Source: Betaproteobacteria bacterium Ga0077526 (lineage in GTDB: Bacteria > Pseudomonadota > Gammaproteobacteria > Burkholderiales > Ga0077523). Taken from it: a DNA stretch of 64,000 bases. The translations under genes were made by a program, and so were the position numbers. The notes below the pieces were generated by a model. That model was not told the DNA's origin and did no database searches. It saw only the letters and a program-made list of their open reading frames with translations. The DNA lies in assembly GCA_001464765.1 (NCBI GenBank), contig LNDV01000034.1:620001-684000 (forward strand). The letters are read 5' to 3'. Positions 38,249 through 47,256 of the stretch are shown here, in pieces. How positions within the stretch are numbered: the first letter of the stretch is position 1; every line of letters begins with the position of its first letter.

Positions 38249-39232
38249 TCAGGAGCGCGCCGAGGCGGCGTCCACAAGCGTCTCCGCGAGTTCCAGCGCG
38301 GCGAGCAGGCTGCCCCCGTCCGCGCGACCGGTGCCCGCGAGATCGAGGGCCGTGCCGTGATCGACGGACGTCCGGATGATCGGCAATCCGAGCGTGATGT
38401 TCACGCCCTGACCGAAGCTCGCATACTTGAGCACCGCGAGCCCCTGGTCGTGATACATGGCGAGCACGGCATCCGCCTGGTCGAGATAGCGCGGCTGGAA
38501 CAGGGTGTCCGCCGGCAGCGGGCCTTGCAGCAGAAAGCCCTCGGCGCGCAGTGCCTCGAGCACCGGCGAGATGACGTCGATCTCCTCGCGGCCGAGATGC
38601 CCGTCTTCACCGGCATGCGGATTGAGCCCCGCCACGAGAATTCTTGGACGGGCGATACCGAACTTCGTCACAAGATCGTCGTGAAGGATGCGAAGGCTGC
38701 GCTCGAGTCCCGCGTGGGTGATGGCCGCCGGCACCGCTGACAGAGGCAGGTGCGTCGTGGCAAGCGCTACGCGCATGCCACCGCCGACCAGCATCATCAC
38801 CACGGCATCGACATCGCAGCGCTCGGCAAGGTACTCGGTGTGCCCGGCAAACGGTATTGCGGGCGTGGACAGCACCGACTTCTGGATTGGCGCTGTGACC
38901 ATGGCCGAGAAACTGCCGTCACGGCATCCGTCGATGGCCCGATCGAGCAGCGCCAGCACGTAAGGCGCGTTCCGGACATCGAGTCGCCCGGGCTGCGAGG
39001 GAACTCGCAGCGGCACATGGAGCAGAGAGACAGGCTGGTCCGGATTTACCGGATCGAAATCGGGAAGCTCATCGACGACGCCGGTGAGTCGCGCGCGGGC
39101 AGCGAGCAAATCGCGATCCCCAAGAAGCACCACCGGTCTTCGGCGGGAATCCGCGCGAAGATGCACGCACAACTCGGGGCCGACGCCTGCCGGCTCGCCC
39201 GTGGTGATCGCGATGGGCCGGGCCGGGCTCAA
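38249..39232 (-). CDS. pdxA: 4-hydroxythreonine-4-phosphate dehydrogenase
   Basis: The 327-residue enzyme of pyridoxal-phosphate synthesis has the N-terminal IAITTGEPAGVGPEL block, APIQKSVL, FAGHTEYLA, metal-site histidines in TTHLPLSAV, GLNPHAGE and MYHDQGL, and the closing TSVDHGTALDLAG. No ATG exists at the right place. The best start is TTG at 39232, which overlaps the surA stop as TTGA, with GAGGAG just upstream (spacing short). The surA-pdxA-rsmA order matches E. coli and betaproteobacteria. Confidence 0.93.
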   Translation of the reverse strand: MSPARPIAITTGEPAGVGPELCVHLRADSRRRPVVLLGDRDLLAARARLTGVVDELPDFDPVNPDQPVSLLHVPLRVPSQPGRLDVRNAPYVLALLDRAIDGCRDGSFSAMVTAPIQKSVLSTPAIPFAGHTEYLAERCDVDAVVMMLVGGGMRVALATTHLPLSAVPAAITHAGLERSLRILHDDLVTKFGIARPRILVAGLNPHAGEDGHLGREEIDVISPVLEALRAEGFLLQGPLPADTLFQPRYLDQADAVLAMYHDQGLAVLKYASFGQGVNITLGLPIIRTSVDHGTALDLAGTGRADGGSLLAALELAETLVDAASARS

Positions 39233-40554
39233 CGCTCCTCGAGGCGGTATTCGACGAACGCGCGATCGCGCTGCTGACGCACCCACTCGCCGAAGGCTTC
39301 GTCGGACTTGCGAGCGCGGATCGCCTGGCGTGCCATCTGCCGCTCGCGCTCCTTCGTCATGTCCTCGGTGCGACGCTCGATCACCTGAATCAGGTGCCAG
39401 CCGAAGGACGTCTGGATCGGCTCGCTCATCTGCCCCGGCTGAAGGGCATTCATGGCCTGCTCGAATTCCGGGACGGTGTCTCCGGGAGACAGCCAGCCGA
39501 GGTCACCGCCACGCGCCGCGCTCGCGTCCTCGGACTGGGACCGGGCGAAGTCCTGGAAATCCCCCCCGGCGACGATCTTCGCCCGGACATCCTCCAGACG
39601 CTTGCGCGCTTCGACCTCGGAGACGATCTCGTTCAGCCGGATGAGGATGTGACGGGCGTGGGTCTGCTCAACGACGATCTGCTGCGCGTTGGACCGCTTC
39701 TCGGCGAGCTTGAGGATGTGGAAGCCGTTGGGACTGCGGAGAATCTGGGAAAGGTCCGCGATCTTCATCCCGGTCACGGCCTGGGCGAAGATCGTGGGCA
39801 GTCGGCCAACCGGCCGCCATCCGAGTTCGCCGCCCTGGAGAGCATTGGGCGCATCGGAGTAAGTGGCGGAGATCTGCTTGAAGTCTGCGCCCTGCTTGAG
39901 CTTCGCGAGTGCTTCCTCCGCGCGGGCCCGACGGCCCTGGATCTGGTCGGGACTGGCGCCTTCCGGCACGGTCACGAGGATGTGCAGCAGGTTGTACTCG
40001 TCGTTCCGGCCGGAGGCCTGCTGCCCCCGCAGGAACGCGTCGATCTCGGCGTCCGACACGTTGGTGCGACCGTCGACCTCGCGCTCTCGCAGCCGCGCAA
40101 CGGTGATCTCGTTGCGGAGGTCGTCACGGTAGCGGGCGTAATCGACGCCTTCTTCCTGCAGCGCCGCGCGCAGTTCGTCCGGCGTGAGCTTGTTCGACTG
40201 GGCGATACGGGAGAGGGCGCGGTCCACCTGGGTCTCGTCGATCCGCAGGCCCGTGTCCTTGGCGAACTGCACGAGCACCCGGTTGGTGATCATGCGCTCG
40301 AGCATCTGCTTCTCGAGCAGGCTGCGCTGCGGCAGCGGCGTGCCCTGGCGCGTCAGCTCACGAGTGGCGAGCTTCAGCTGCTCGTCGAGTTCGAGCTTGG
40401 TGATGACTTCCGAATTGACGACCGCCACGACGCGGTCCAGCGCCAGCGGCTCGCGGGTGCGCTCGGCGGCGACCCCATCCCGGAGGCTGCACGTGGCGGC
40501 CAGCAGGGCGAATGTCAATCGGGCAACGACGGATCGAACGGTCGGATGGGTCAC
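39229..40554 (-). CDS. surA: Periplasmic chaperone/peptidyl-prolyl isomerase SurA
   Basis: The 441-residue protein has a signal peptide (to about residue 30), an N-terminal chaperone domain with the VVAVVNSEVITKLELDEQ block, two parvulin domains (about 183-285 and 295-395; LLHILVTVPEG, and HARHILIRLNEI with GGDLGWLSPGDTVPEFE) and a C-terminal helix. SurA escorts outer-membrane beta-barrels to the BAM complex, including LptD encoded just upstream. It is 6 bases after lptD and overlaps pdxA. Confidence 0.95.
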   Translation of the reverse strand: MTHPTVRSVVARLTFALLAATCSLRDGVAAERTREPLALDRVVAVVNSEVITKLELDEQLKLATRELTRQGTPLPQRSLLEKQMLERMITNRVLVQFAKDTGLRIDETQVDRALSRIAQSNKLTPDELRAALQEEGVDYARYRDDLRNEITVARLREREVDGRTNVSDAEIDAFLRGQQASGRNDEYNLLHILVTVPEGASPDQIQGRRARAEEALAKLKQGADFKQISATYSDAPNALQGGELGWRPVGRLPTIFAQAVTGMKIADLSQILRSPNGFHILKLAEKRSNAQQIVVEQTHARHILIRLNEIVSEVEARKRLEDVRAKIVAGGDFQDFARSQSEDASAARGGDLGWLSPGDTVPEFEQAMNALQPGQMSEPIQTSFGWHLIQVIERRTEDMTKERERQMARQAIRARKSDEAFGEWVRQQRDRAFVEYRLEER

Positions 40555-40560
40555 TGCGGC

Positions 40561-42792
40561 TCACTGCGATGGATAGTAGTCTTCATTGAACTGGGATTGC
40601 GGCAGAGCATTCACGCGCTGGTAACCCATGACGTTCTGGCGCAGGATTTCCAGCGGGTTGGAACCGATCTTCGACAGACCGTTCAGTTCAAGCTGGAAGA
40701 AGAAGGCGCGGACGCTGTCCTGCGTGAACGTCACGAACTCCTGCATGACGAAGCGGCCGACCCAACAGCCGGCATTGTACTCAATCCCCGCGATGGTGGT
40801 CGTAGCCCGACGGTCGCGCAGGGAGTACGCCCAGCGGCCCACCACACTCCAGTGTTCGTCGATCGTCCATTGGGTCGAGAAGTCGGTCTGCTCGAAGGTG
40901 CCCCGGTTGTACCGGTAGCCCAGATTCAGGACCTTGCCGGGCTCGGGGTTGTATCGCAGCGAGAACGTGCTGCGGTCCGGCCGCCGCTCATTGACATCGT
41001 ACTTGAGGGCGATGTCCGCATACCAGGATGGCGTCATGCGCCCGGTGATCGCGGCGAGCATGTCCGACCGGTTCTGGGTGCGCGCCGCCGTGTTGGGCAG
41101 GGTCACCCTCTGGTCGCCGAAGAAGAAACGCTGACCGAGCGTGAGGCGCAGTCGCTCGCGCCCGTCAAGCGGATCGATGAACCGGCTCGACACGGCTCCC
41201 GTCAGCTGATTGGCATCGTTGATCCGGTCGCCGCCGACGAACTGGTTCTCGCTGAACACCTGCGCGAGGTTGAAGTCCGCCACGGCAGTGTCGAACACGG
41301 GCAGTTTGCTCTGGTCCCGATACGGGATGTACACATAATAGAGACGCGGTTCCAGCGTCTGCAGGAGCGGCGTGCCGAGAAAACTCGTGTTGCGCTCGAA
41401 TGTGACGGTGCTGTCGAGGCTGAAGATCGGCACCGTGCGCGTGGGTGAGGACTCGATCGAAGACGTCTCGAGATCGTAGAAGGTCTGGTGCAGCCCCAGC
41501 TTGGGGACGATGGTCGCATAGGACGTCTGCACGGGGTAGGTCAGGCTGGGATAGAAGGTCAGACGCCGCCCGTTCAACAGGGTCGGATGCGAGAAGGACA
41601 CCATTTCCGAATTGAGGTGCGCATCGAAACCGCGCACGTCCTGCTTGAACGCCGTCAGGGTCACCTGCGGCAGTCGCGCATACGGGGGAGTGATGGGCGC
41701 ACGCGGATCCTGCAGGGTCTGGAACTTCTGGCTCCTGCCGGAGAGCGACCACCAGCCGCCGTTGTAGTTGAACCCCGCTTCCCGTGGCAGGTTCGTGATC
41801 GACGTCGCCGCGAGGCGGTTGGACAGATCGACGAAGTAAAGGTCGTCCGAGGCCTTCTGCATGTTGAGGTACCCGGACAGCGCGTCCCCGAAGCGCTGGT
41901 TGTGCCGGAACGCGAAGGCGTACCGTCGTTCCCCATCCCGTTCGCGGTCGTTGGGCAGGAATTCGGCCGTGGCGATGCCGCTCGCCTTCTCGGTCATGTA
42001 GCGGAACTCGTTGTTCACCATGAGCCCCCGTTTCGCGAGGAGGCGGGGGGCGATGGTCGCATCGTAGTTCGGCGCGAGGTTGAGGTAGATCGGCATCGTC
42101 AGCTCGAAGCCGCTCTTGCCGGTCGTGCCGTAGGTGGGGCTCAGCAGACCGCTCTTGCGCTGGTTCGACAGCGGGAAGTCGATGTATGGGGTGTAGACGA
42201 TCGGCACCCCCTTGAAATACACCGTGGCATGGCGCCCGACGCCCTCGTCCTTCTCACGGTCGAGATCCAGCTTGCGTACCCGCAGGTACCAGTCGTCCTC
42301 GGGAACCGCGCAGGTGCTGTAGGTTCCGCCCTCGGCCCGGATCCGGCTCTTGCCGTCGACGAACAGCTTGTCGGCCTTGCCGCGCGCCTTGAGCGCCCGG
42401 AAGAAATACTCGGGCGACTCGGCGTAGGCCGTATCCTTGCGCATGTCCAGTTCGACCCGCTTGCCCTCCAGCGTGTCGCCCAGGCGGTCGACCCGCACGT
42501 TTCCGGTGGCCGTGATCTTGTCTTCGGCGGGCGAGTAGACGAGTTCGTCGGCGAACACGGTCCGGCCTCGGGTGCGCAACCGGACGTTGCCGGCAGCCTG
42601 CACGGACTCGCCCTGCTGTCCGCTCACCCTCTCGCCCTCCACGAACACCGTCGAGGGCTGGGACGCCTGTTCGTCCGCAGGGATCGGCAGCAGTTCGGGC
42701 TCGAGCCGCAGCTTGAGCCCGAGCGACTGCGCCGGCGCCAACGCGGGAAGCGAGATGGCCGCGCTGAACAGCCATCGGGCAAGGCGAGGCAT
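40561..42792 (-). CDS. lptD: LPS-assembly outer-membrane protein LptD
   Basis: The 743-residue protein has a signal peptide ending near ALAPAQS, an N-terminal OstA/LptA-like jellyroll (about 55-190, GNVRLRTRGRTVFADELVYS) and a large C-terminal beta-barrel ending in a strand rich in aromatic residues. LptD with LptE inserts LPS in the outer leaflet. Its folding needs SurA and DsbA, both encoded in this window. It is divergent from amgK. Confidence 0.95.
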   Translation of the reverse strand: MPRLARWLFSAAISLPALAPAQSLGLKLRLEPELLPIPADEQASQPSTVFVEGERVSGQQGESVQAAGNVRLRTRGRTVFADELVYSPAEDKITATGNVRVDRLGDTLEGKRVELDMRKDTAYAESPEYFFRALKARGKADKLFVDGKSRIRAEGGTYSTCAVPEDDWYLRVRKLDLDREKDEGVGRHATVYFKGVPIVYTPYIDFPLSNQRKSGLLSPTYGTTGKSGFELTMPIYLNLAPNYDATIAPRLLAKRGLMVNNEFRYMTEKASGIATAEFLPNDRERDGERRYAFAFRHNQRFGDALSGYLNMQKASDDLYFVDLSNRLAATSITNLPREAGFNYNGGWWSLSGRSQKFQTLQDPRAPITPPYARLPQVTLTAFKQDVRGFDAHLNSEMVSFSHPTLLNGRRLTFYPSLTYPVQTSYATIVPKLGLHQTFYDLETSSIESSPTRTVPIFSLDSTVTFERNTSFLGTPLLQTLEPRLYYVYIPYRDQSKLPVFDTAVADFNLAQVFSENQFVGGDRINDANQLTGAVSSRFIDPLDGRERLRLTLGQRFFFGDQRVTLPNTAARTQNRSDMLAAITGRMTPSWYADIALKYDVNERRPDRSTFSLRYNPEPGKVLNLGYRYNRGTFEQTDFSTQWTIDEHWSVVGRWAYSLRDRRATTTIAGIEYNAGCWVGRFVMQEFVTFTQDSVRAFFFQLELNGLSKIGSNPLEILRQNVMGYQRVNALPQSQFNEDYYPSQ

Positions 42793-42857
42793 TGGAGGCG
42801 CTTGGGGGGTCGTTGCTAGAATGCCGGAAGTATATTGCGAGAAGCGAGTGGACCGCC

Positions 42858-43856
42858 TTGGATCGTCTGACTGAGTTGCACGAGTGGCTGGCCGGTGTTC
42901 TCCCCGGGAGGACCCTGAGGGTGGAACCCGCGTCGGCCGATGCGAGTTTCCGTCGCTATTTCAGAGTGCATTCGGGGGGCGAATCCTTCATCGCCATGGA
43001 CGCTCCGCCCGAGCATGAGAACTGCGAGCCGTTCGTGCGTATCGCGGCCCTCATCCGGGAAGCCGGACTCAACGCGCCGGACGTGCTCGCGGCCAGCCTG
43101 CCCCGGGGGTTCCTGCTGCTCACGGACCTCGGCACGCAGACGTTCCTCCAGGCGCTCAACCAGGATCGATCCCGCGCACCGGCACTGTTCGCCGATGCGA
43201 TCGCCGCGCTTGTGACCTGGCAGTCCGCCAGCCGCCCCGGTGTGCTGCCCCCCTACGACGAAGCGTTGCTGCGTCGGGAAATGGGGCTCTTTCCGGAGTG
43301 GTACCTGGGCCGCCATCTCGGCCTCACCCTCTCCGCTCCCCAGCAGGAACAGCTTGAAAGCGTGTTCAACGCGCTTCTGGGCAACGTGCTCTCCCAGTCG
43401 CCTGTCTACGTGCATCGCGACTACATGCCCCGCAACCTGATGATCTCCGATCCCAGCCCGGGCATCCTCGATTTCCAGGATGCGGTGTACGGCCCGATCA
43501 CCTACGACGTCGCGTCCCTGATGCGCGATGCCTTCATCAGCTGGGACGCCCAGGAAGTGCTGGACTGGTCGATCCGCTACTGGGAACGTGCAAAGAAGGC
43601 TGGCCTGCCCGTGCCGCCCGACTTCGGCGAGTTCTACCGCGACATGGAATGGATGGGCATGCAGCGCCACCTCAAGGTGCTGGGGATCTTCGCGAGACTG
43701 TGTCATCGCGATGGCAAGAAGGGCTATCTCGAGGACACGCCGCGCTTTCTCGGCTATGTCCGCCCGGTGGCAGAACGGTATCGGGAACTCCGCCCTCTGG
43801 TGCCGATCCTGGATCTCGTGGAGGGGCGTTCTCCCGCGGTGGGCTTCACGTTCTAG
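42858..43856 (+). CDS. amgK: Anomeric MurNAc/GlcNAc kinase of the APH fold (AmgK)
   Basis: The 332-residue aminoglycoside-phosphotransferase-fold kinase has the catalytic motif H186-R-D188-x4-N193 and metal-binding D205-F-Q-D208. AmgK phosphorylates MurNAc at the anomeric position, and MurU then makes UDP-MurNAc, bypassing de novo synthesis and fosfomycin. The same lptD/surA-amgK-murU order occurs in Pseudomonas, which supports the assignment over a drug-resistance kinase. No ATG fits; TTG 42858 is the most plausible start, but earlier TTG codons (42792, 42813) are in frame. A -10-like TAGAAT lies at 42817-42822 in the divergent gap. Confidence 0.85.
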   Translation: MDRLTELHEWLAGVLPGRTLRVEPASADASFRRYFRVHSGGESFIAMDAPPEHENCEPFVRIAALIREAGLNAPDVLAASLPRGFLLLTDLGTQTFLQALNQDRSRAPALFADAIAALVTWQSASRPGVLPPYDEALLRREMGLFPEWYLGRHLGLTLSAPQQEQLESVFNALLGNVLSQSPVYVHRDYMPRNLMISDPSPGILDFQDAVYGPITYDVASLMRDAFISWDAQEVLDWSIRYWERAKKAGLPVPPDFGEFYRDMEWMGMQRHLKVLGIFARLCHRDGKKGYLEDTPRFLGYVRPVAERYRELRPLVPILDLVEGRSPAVGFTF

Positions 43857-43885
43857 AGCCCCGCAGCACCGAAGGCATCGCATCC

Positions 43886-44596
43886 ATGAAGGCCATGATC
43901 CTCGCAGCCGGCCGCGGCGAACGCATGCGTCCGCTCACGGACCGCACCCCCAAGCCCCTGCTCGAAGCCGGCGGAAAGGCGCTCATCGTCTGGCAGCTGG
44001 AACGTCTGGCGCAGGCTGGCGTGCGCCACATCCTCGTCAATCTCGCCCATCTCGGCGATCAGATCGAACGCGCGCTCGGCGATGGCGGACGGTGGGGCCT
44101 GTCGATCGGCTATTCCCATGAAGGTCAGGCGCTGGAAAGCGCCGGGGGCATCGCGCTGGCGCTGAGCCGCCTCGGGTCAGAGCCGTTCCTGGTGGTGAAC
44201 GGAGACGTGTTCTGCGATTTCGATCTGGCGACACTGCGGCCCGCTTACGAACGCCTCCTGCGCCAGCCCGCTCTGATGGCCCACCTCGTGCTGGTGGACA
44301 ACCCGGAGCACAATCCTCAAGGAGACTTCGTGCTCGACGACGGCTTTCTCCGGCCACGGGATGACGCCGCCGCACTCACCTTCAGCGGCATCGGCCTCTA
44401 TCAGCCTGCTCTGTTCGCCTCCATCGTTCCCGGAACCAAGGCGAAGCTCGCGCCACTGCTGCGGGAGGCGATGGTGGACCGTCGCGTCACCGGGGAGCAC
44501 CATCACGGCTACTGGCTGGACGTCGGCACCCCCGAACGGCTCGCGCTGCTCGACGATCACCTGCGCGCCAACCACTCCAATCGAGGCATCGAATGA
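43886..44596 (+). CDS. murU: MurNAc-1-phosphate uridylyltransferase (MurU)
   Basis: The 236-residue nucleotidyltransferase starts MKAMILAAGRGERMRPLTDR, the NTP-binding GxGxR...PKP signature, and has VVNGDVF with D107 as metal ligand. It is shorter than GlmU or glucose-1-phosphate uridylyltransferases and matches MurU. It uses UTP to convert MurNAc-alpha-1-P to UDP-MurNAc. It is 29 bases after amgK. Its stop overlaps the pepP ATG (ATGA), so pepP is coupled to the recycling genes. Confidence 0.88.
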   Translation: MKAMILAAGRGERMRPLTDRTPKPLLEAGGKALIVWQLERLAQAGVRHILVNLAHLGDQIERALGDGGRWGLSIGYSHEGQALESAGGIALALSRLGSEPFLVVNGDVFCDFDLATLRPAYERLLRQPALMAHLVLVDNPEHNPQGDFVLDDGFLRPRDDAAALTFSGIGLYQPALFASIVPGTKAKLAPLLREAMVDRRVTGEHHHGYWLDVGTPERLALLDDHLRANHSNRGIE

Positions 44597-45921
44597 ACCC
44601 GTCCCTGAACCCGCCCGCCGACATCGCCCCCTTCGTCGACCGCCGCCGCCGGCTTCTCGCCGCGATGGGACGCGGCGTCGCCATCGTGTCCACGGCACCA
44701 GAGCGCACACGCAACCGGGACGTGCACCACCCGTTCCGCTACGACAGCTACTTCTACTATCTCACCGCATTCCCGGAACCCGACGCGGTGATGGTCCTCG
44801 TCGCAGGGCCGAGTCCGCGCAGCCTGCTGTTCTGCCGCCCCAAGAACGAGGAACGCGAGATCTGGGACGGCTACCGTTTCGGCCCCGATCAGGCGGGCAG
44901 CCTGTTCGGCTTCGACGAGGCACACGACATTGCCACCCTGGACGAGAAGATTCCCGAACTGCTGGGCGACCAGCAGGCGGTCTTCACCGACGTCGGCGGC
45001 GATGCGGCCTGGGACGGCCGTGTGATCCAGTGGCTGAATGCCGTGCGCGCCAAGGTACGGACCGGCATCTCCGCTCCGGGCGAGATCCGCGACATCCGCC
45101 ATATCCTCGACGACATGCGCGTCGTCAAGGATGGTGCCGAGCTCGACGTGATGCGCCGTGCGGCCAGGATCTCCTCGGGCGCGCATGCCCGCGCGATGCG
45201 CGCCACGCGTCCCGGGCGCCATGAGTACGAGATCGAGGCGGAACTCGCGCACGAATTCCTTCGCCATGGCGCGCGTTCGCCTGCCTATCCGTCCATCGTG
45301 GCGAGCGGTCCGAATGCGTGCGTCCTTCATTATGTGGAGAACACGCGGAAGATGGTCCCGGGCGATCTGCTGCTGATCGACGCGGGCTGCGAACTCGAGG
45401 GCTACGCATCGGACATCACCCGCACGTTTCCGGTGAGCGGCAAGTTCACCGCTGCACAACGAGACATGTACGAGCTCGTCCTCGCCGCTCAGGCCGCCGC
45501 CATCGACGCGGTGAAAGCGGGCGCCCACTGGGAGAGGCCGCACGAGGCCGCACTCGGCGTGCTGGTGCGCGGCTACATCGACTTCGGTCTGTGCAAGGGC
45601 ACGCCCGAGGCCGTGATCGAATCCGGCGACTACCGTCGCTTCTACATGCACCGCACCGGGCACTGGCTCGGGCTCGATGTGCACGATGCCGGGGACTACA
45701 AGCGCGAGGGCGAGTGGCGGGTGCTGGAGCCCGGCATGACGCTCACGGTGGAGCCGGGCACGTACATCCGTCCCGGGGACGGAGTGCCCGAGGCATTCTG
45801 GAACATCGGCATCCGCATCGAGGACGATGTCGCGGTGACAGCCACAGGCTGCGAGGTGCTCACGGCTGCCACGCCGAAGTCCGTGCGCGATATCGAGTCC
45901 ATCGTCGGCACACAGGACTGA
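44593..45921 (+). CDS. pepP: Xaa-Pro aminopeptidase
   Basis: The 442-residue M24 metallopeptidase removes N-terminal residues before proline. The N-terminal creatinase-like domain (about 1-170, RYDSYFYYLTAFPEPDAVM) is followed by the pita-bread domain with ligands in LIDAGCELEGYASDITRTFP, HRTGHWLGLDVHD, MTLTVEPGTYI and GIRIEDDVAVT. It precedes ubiH by 10 bases. The pepP-ubiH pairing is conserved in proteobacteria, including E. coli. Confidence 0.95.
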   Translation: MNPSLNPPADIAPFVDRRRRLLAAMGRGVAIVSTAPERTRNRDVHHPFRYDSYFYYLTAFPEPDAVMVLVAGPSPRSLLFCRPKNEEREIWDGYRFGPDQAGSLFGFDEAHDIATLDEKIPELLGDQQAVFTDVGGDAAWDGRVIQWLNAVRAKVRTGISAPGEIRDIRHILDDMRVVKDGAELDVMRRAARISSGAHARAMRATRPGRHEYEIEAELAHEFLRHGARSPAYPSIVASGPNACVLHYVENTRKMVPGDLLLIDAGCELEGYASDITRTFPVSGKFTAAQRDMYELVLAAQAAAIDAVKAGAHWERPHEAALGVLVRGYIDFGLCKGTPEAVIESGDYRRFYMHRTGHWLGLDVHDAGDYKREGEWRVLEPGMTLTVEPGTYIRPGDGVPEAFWNIGIRIEDDVAVTATGCEVLTAATPKSVRDIESIVGTQD

Positions 45922-45931
45922 CCGCGCCGGC

Positions 45932-47080
45932 ATGCCAGCGCCGCACAGCACCGGCATCGCGATCGTCGGCGGAGGTCCGGCGGGTCTCGCCCTGGCGAGA
46001 CTGCTCGCACGGGCAGGTGTGCGCTCCGTCGTTTTCGAGGCTCGCCCCGCGGGCGCATCGTCCGCCGACCGGCGCAGCATCGCCCTCTCGTGGCGCAGCC
46101 ACCTCTCACTGACCCGCCTGGGTGTCGACGTGCCGTCGCTGCCCGGCGTGGCGCCGATCCGCGCCATTCACGTTTCCCACGCCGGTCAACCCGGACGCAC
46201 GATGCTCGAAGCGCGCGAGACCGGCGTCGAGGCATTCGGGTTCGTCGTGGGCTACGGTGCGCTGGTCGCGGCGCTCGCCGAGGCCGATTCGTCCGATTGG
46301 TGCGTGACACATGACGCACCGGCCACCGCGATCCGGGACGAAGGCTCACAGGTGTGCGTGACGACACCCCACGAATCCGTCACCGCCGAAGCTGTCGTGA
46401 TCGCGGACGGCGCCGGCGCCCTTCTCGCCGAATTCGGCTTCGAGACAACGACCCGCGAGTACGGTGTGCATGCCCTCGTAGGGACAGTGCAGGTGGACCG
46501 CCCGGTGGCCGGCCTTGCGTTCGAACGTTTCACTCGTCACGGACCGCTCGCGATGCTTCCCTCCGCGGACGGGTACTCGCTCGTCTGGAGTCTGCCGCAG
46601 ATGGATGCCGCATTGCTTCGGGATGCGCCGCAGATCGAGGTGTGCGAGAAGCTGCAGACCGCCTTCGGCTGGCGGCTTGGCCGCGTGCGCGAAGTCGGTG
46701 CTCGTGCCACCTATCCTCTCGTGCTGAAGCGCACCCGACCGACCGTGCGTGGCCGGATCGCCGTCGTCGGCAACGCGGCGCAGACACTGCACCCGGTCGC
46801 CGGACAGGGGCTCAATCTCGCGTTGCGGGATGTGTGGTCGCTGGGCGCGGCCGTGGCCGAGCAACCGGATGCCCTGCCGGAGGCTCTTGCGCGACACGAT
46901 CGTGACCGGCAGTCGGACCGCAGCCGCACGATCGGCTTCACCGACACGCTCGCGCGTGCGTTCACCGCCGATCCGCCGGGGGCAGGGCTGCTGCGCGGCG
47001 CGCTGCTGTCGGGGCTCGACCTGTCACCGCCCATGCGGCGCGTGTTCGCGCGACTGCTCTCGACCACACCGATGAGCTGA
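45932..47080 (+). CDS. ubiH: Ubiquinone biosynthesis FAD-dependent hydroxylase (UbiH type)
   Basis: The 382-residue flavoprotein monooxygenase has GGGPAGLALARLL (13-25) for FAD and a second FAD block, VVGNAAQTLHPVAGQGLNLA. Its GNAAQTLHP wording (rather than GDAAHxxxP) is characteristic of UbiH, which hydroxylates C4 of the ubiquinone ring. The adjacent pepP gene supports UbiH. Other Ubi hydroxylases (UbiF, UbiI or a multifunctional enzyme) are possible, as their regiospecificity varies in betaproteobacteria. Confidence 0.85.
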   Translation: MPAPHSTGIAIVGGGPAGLALARLLARAGVRSVVFEARPAGASSADRRSIALSWRSHLSLTRLGVDVPSLPGVAPIRAIHVSHAGQPGRTMLEARETGVEAFGFVVGYGALVAALAEADSSDWCVTHDAPATAIRDEGSQVCVTTPHESVTAEAVVIADGAGALLAEFGFETTTREYGVHALVGTVQVDRPVAGLAFERFTRHGPLAMLPSADGYSLVWSLPQMDAALLRDAPQIEVCEKLQTAFGWRLGRVREVGARATYPLVLKRTRPTVRGRIAVVGNAAQTLHPVAGQGLNLALRDVWSLGAAVAEQPDALPEALARHDRDRQSDRSRTIGFTDTLARAFTADPPGAGLLRGALLSGLDLSPPMRRVFARLLSTTPMS

Positions 47081-47207
47081 CCCCTCTGCAGATGGGTGCA
47101 CCGTTGCATGCACATGCCAAGCGCATTGCCCGCGCGAATCCATCGTGCGTCGACAGGTCGTGACGAAAGTCGATGCGGATCGGGCGTTTCGCCCAGACTT
47201 TTCTGAT

Positions 47208-47213
47208 TACAAT
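47208..47213 (+). promoter_or_regulatory. Candidate -10 of the dusB-fis-purH operon
   Basis: TACAAT is followed by a GC-rich stretch (agccgtccctccccg) around the expected start, like the GC-rich discriminator of stringently controlled dusB-fis promoters in enteric bacteria. No convincing -35 is seen 16-18 bases upstream (CGTTTC at 17). A GGGCG-TTT-CGCCC hairpin lies just upstream. Confidence 0.35.
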
Positions 47214-47256
47214 AGCCGTCCCTCCCCGAACGTCACCTTTCCGCCCGAGTCCCTGA

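Noticed and set aside
44557..46167. Minus-strand frame of about 536 codons
   Set aside because: Antisense to pepP, whose metal-binding motifs are intact.
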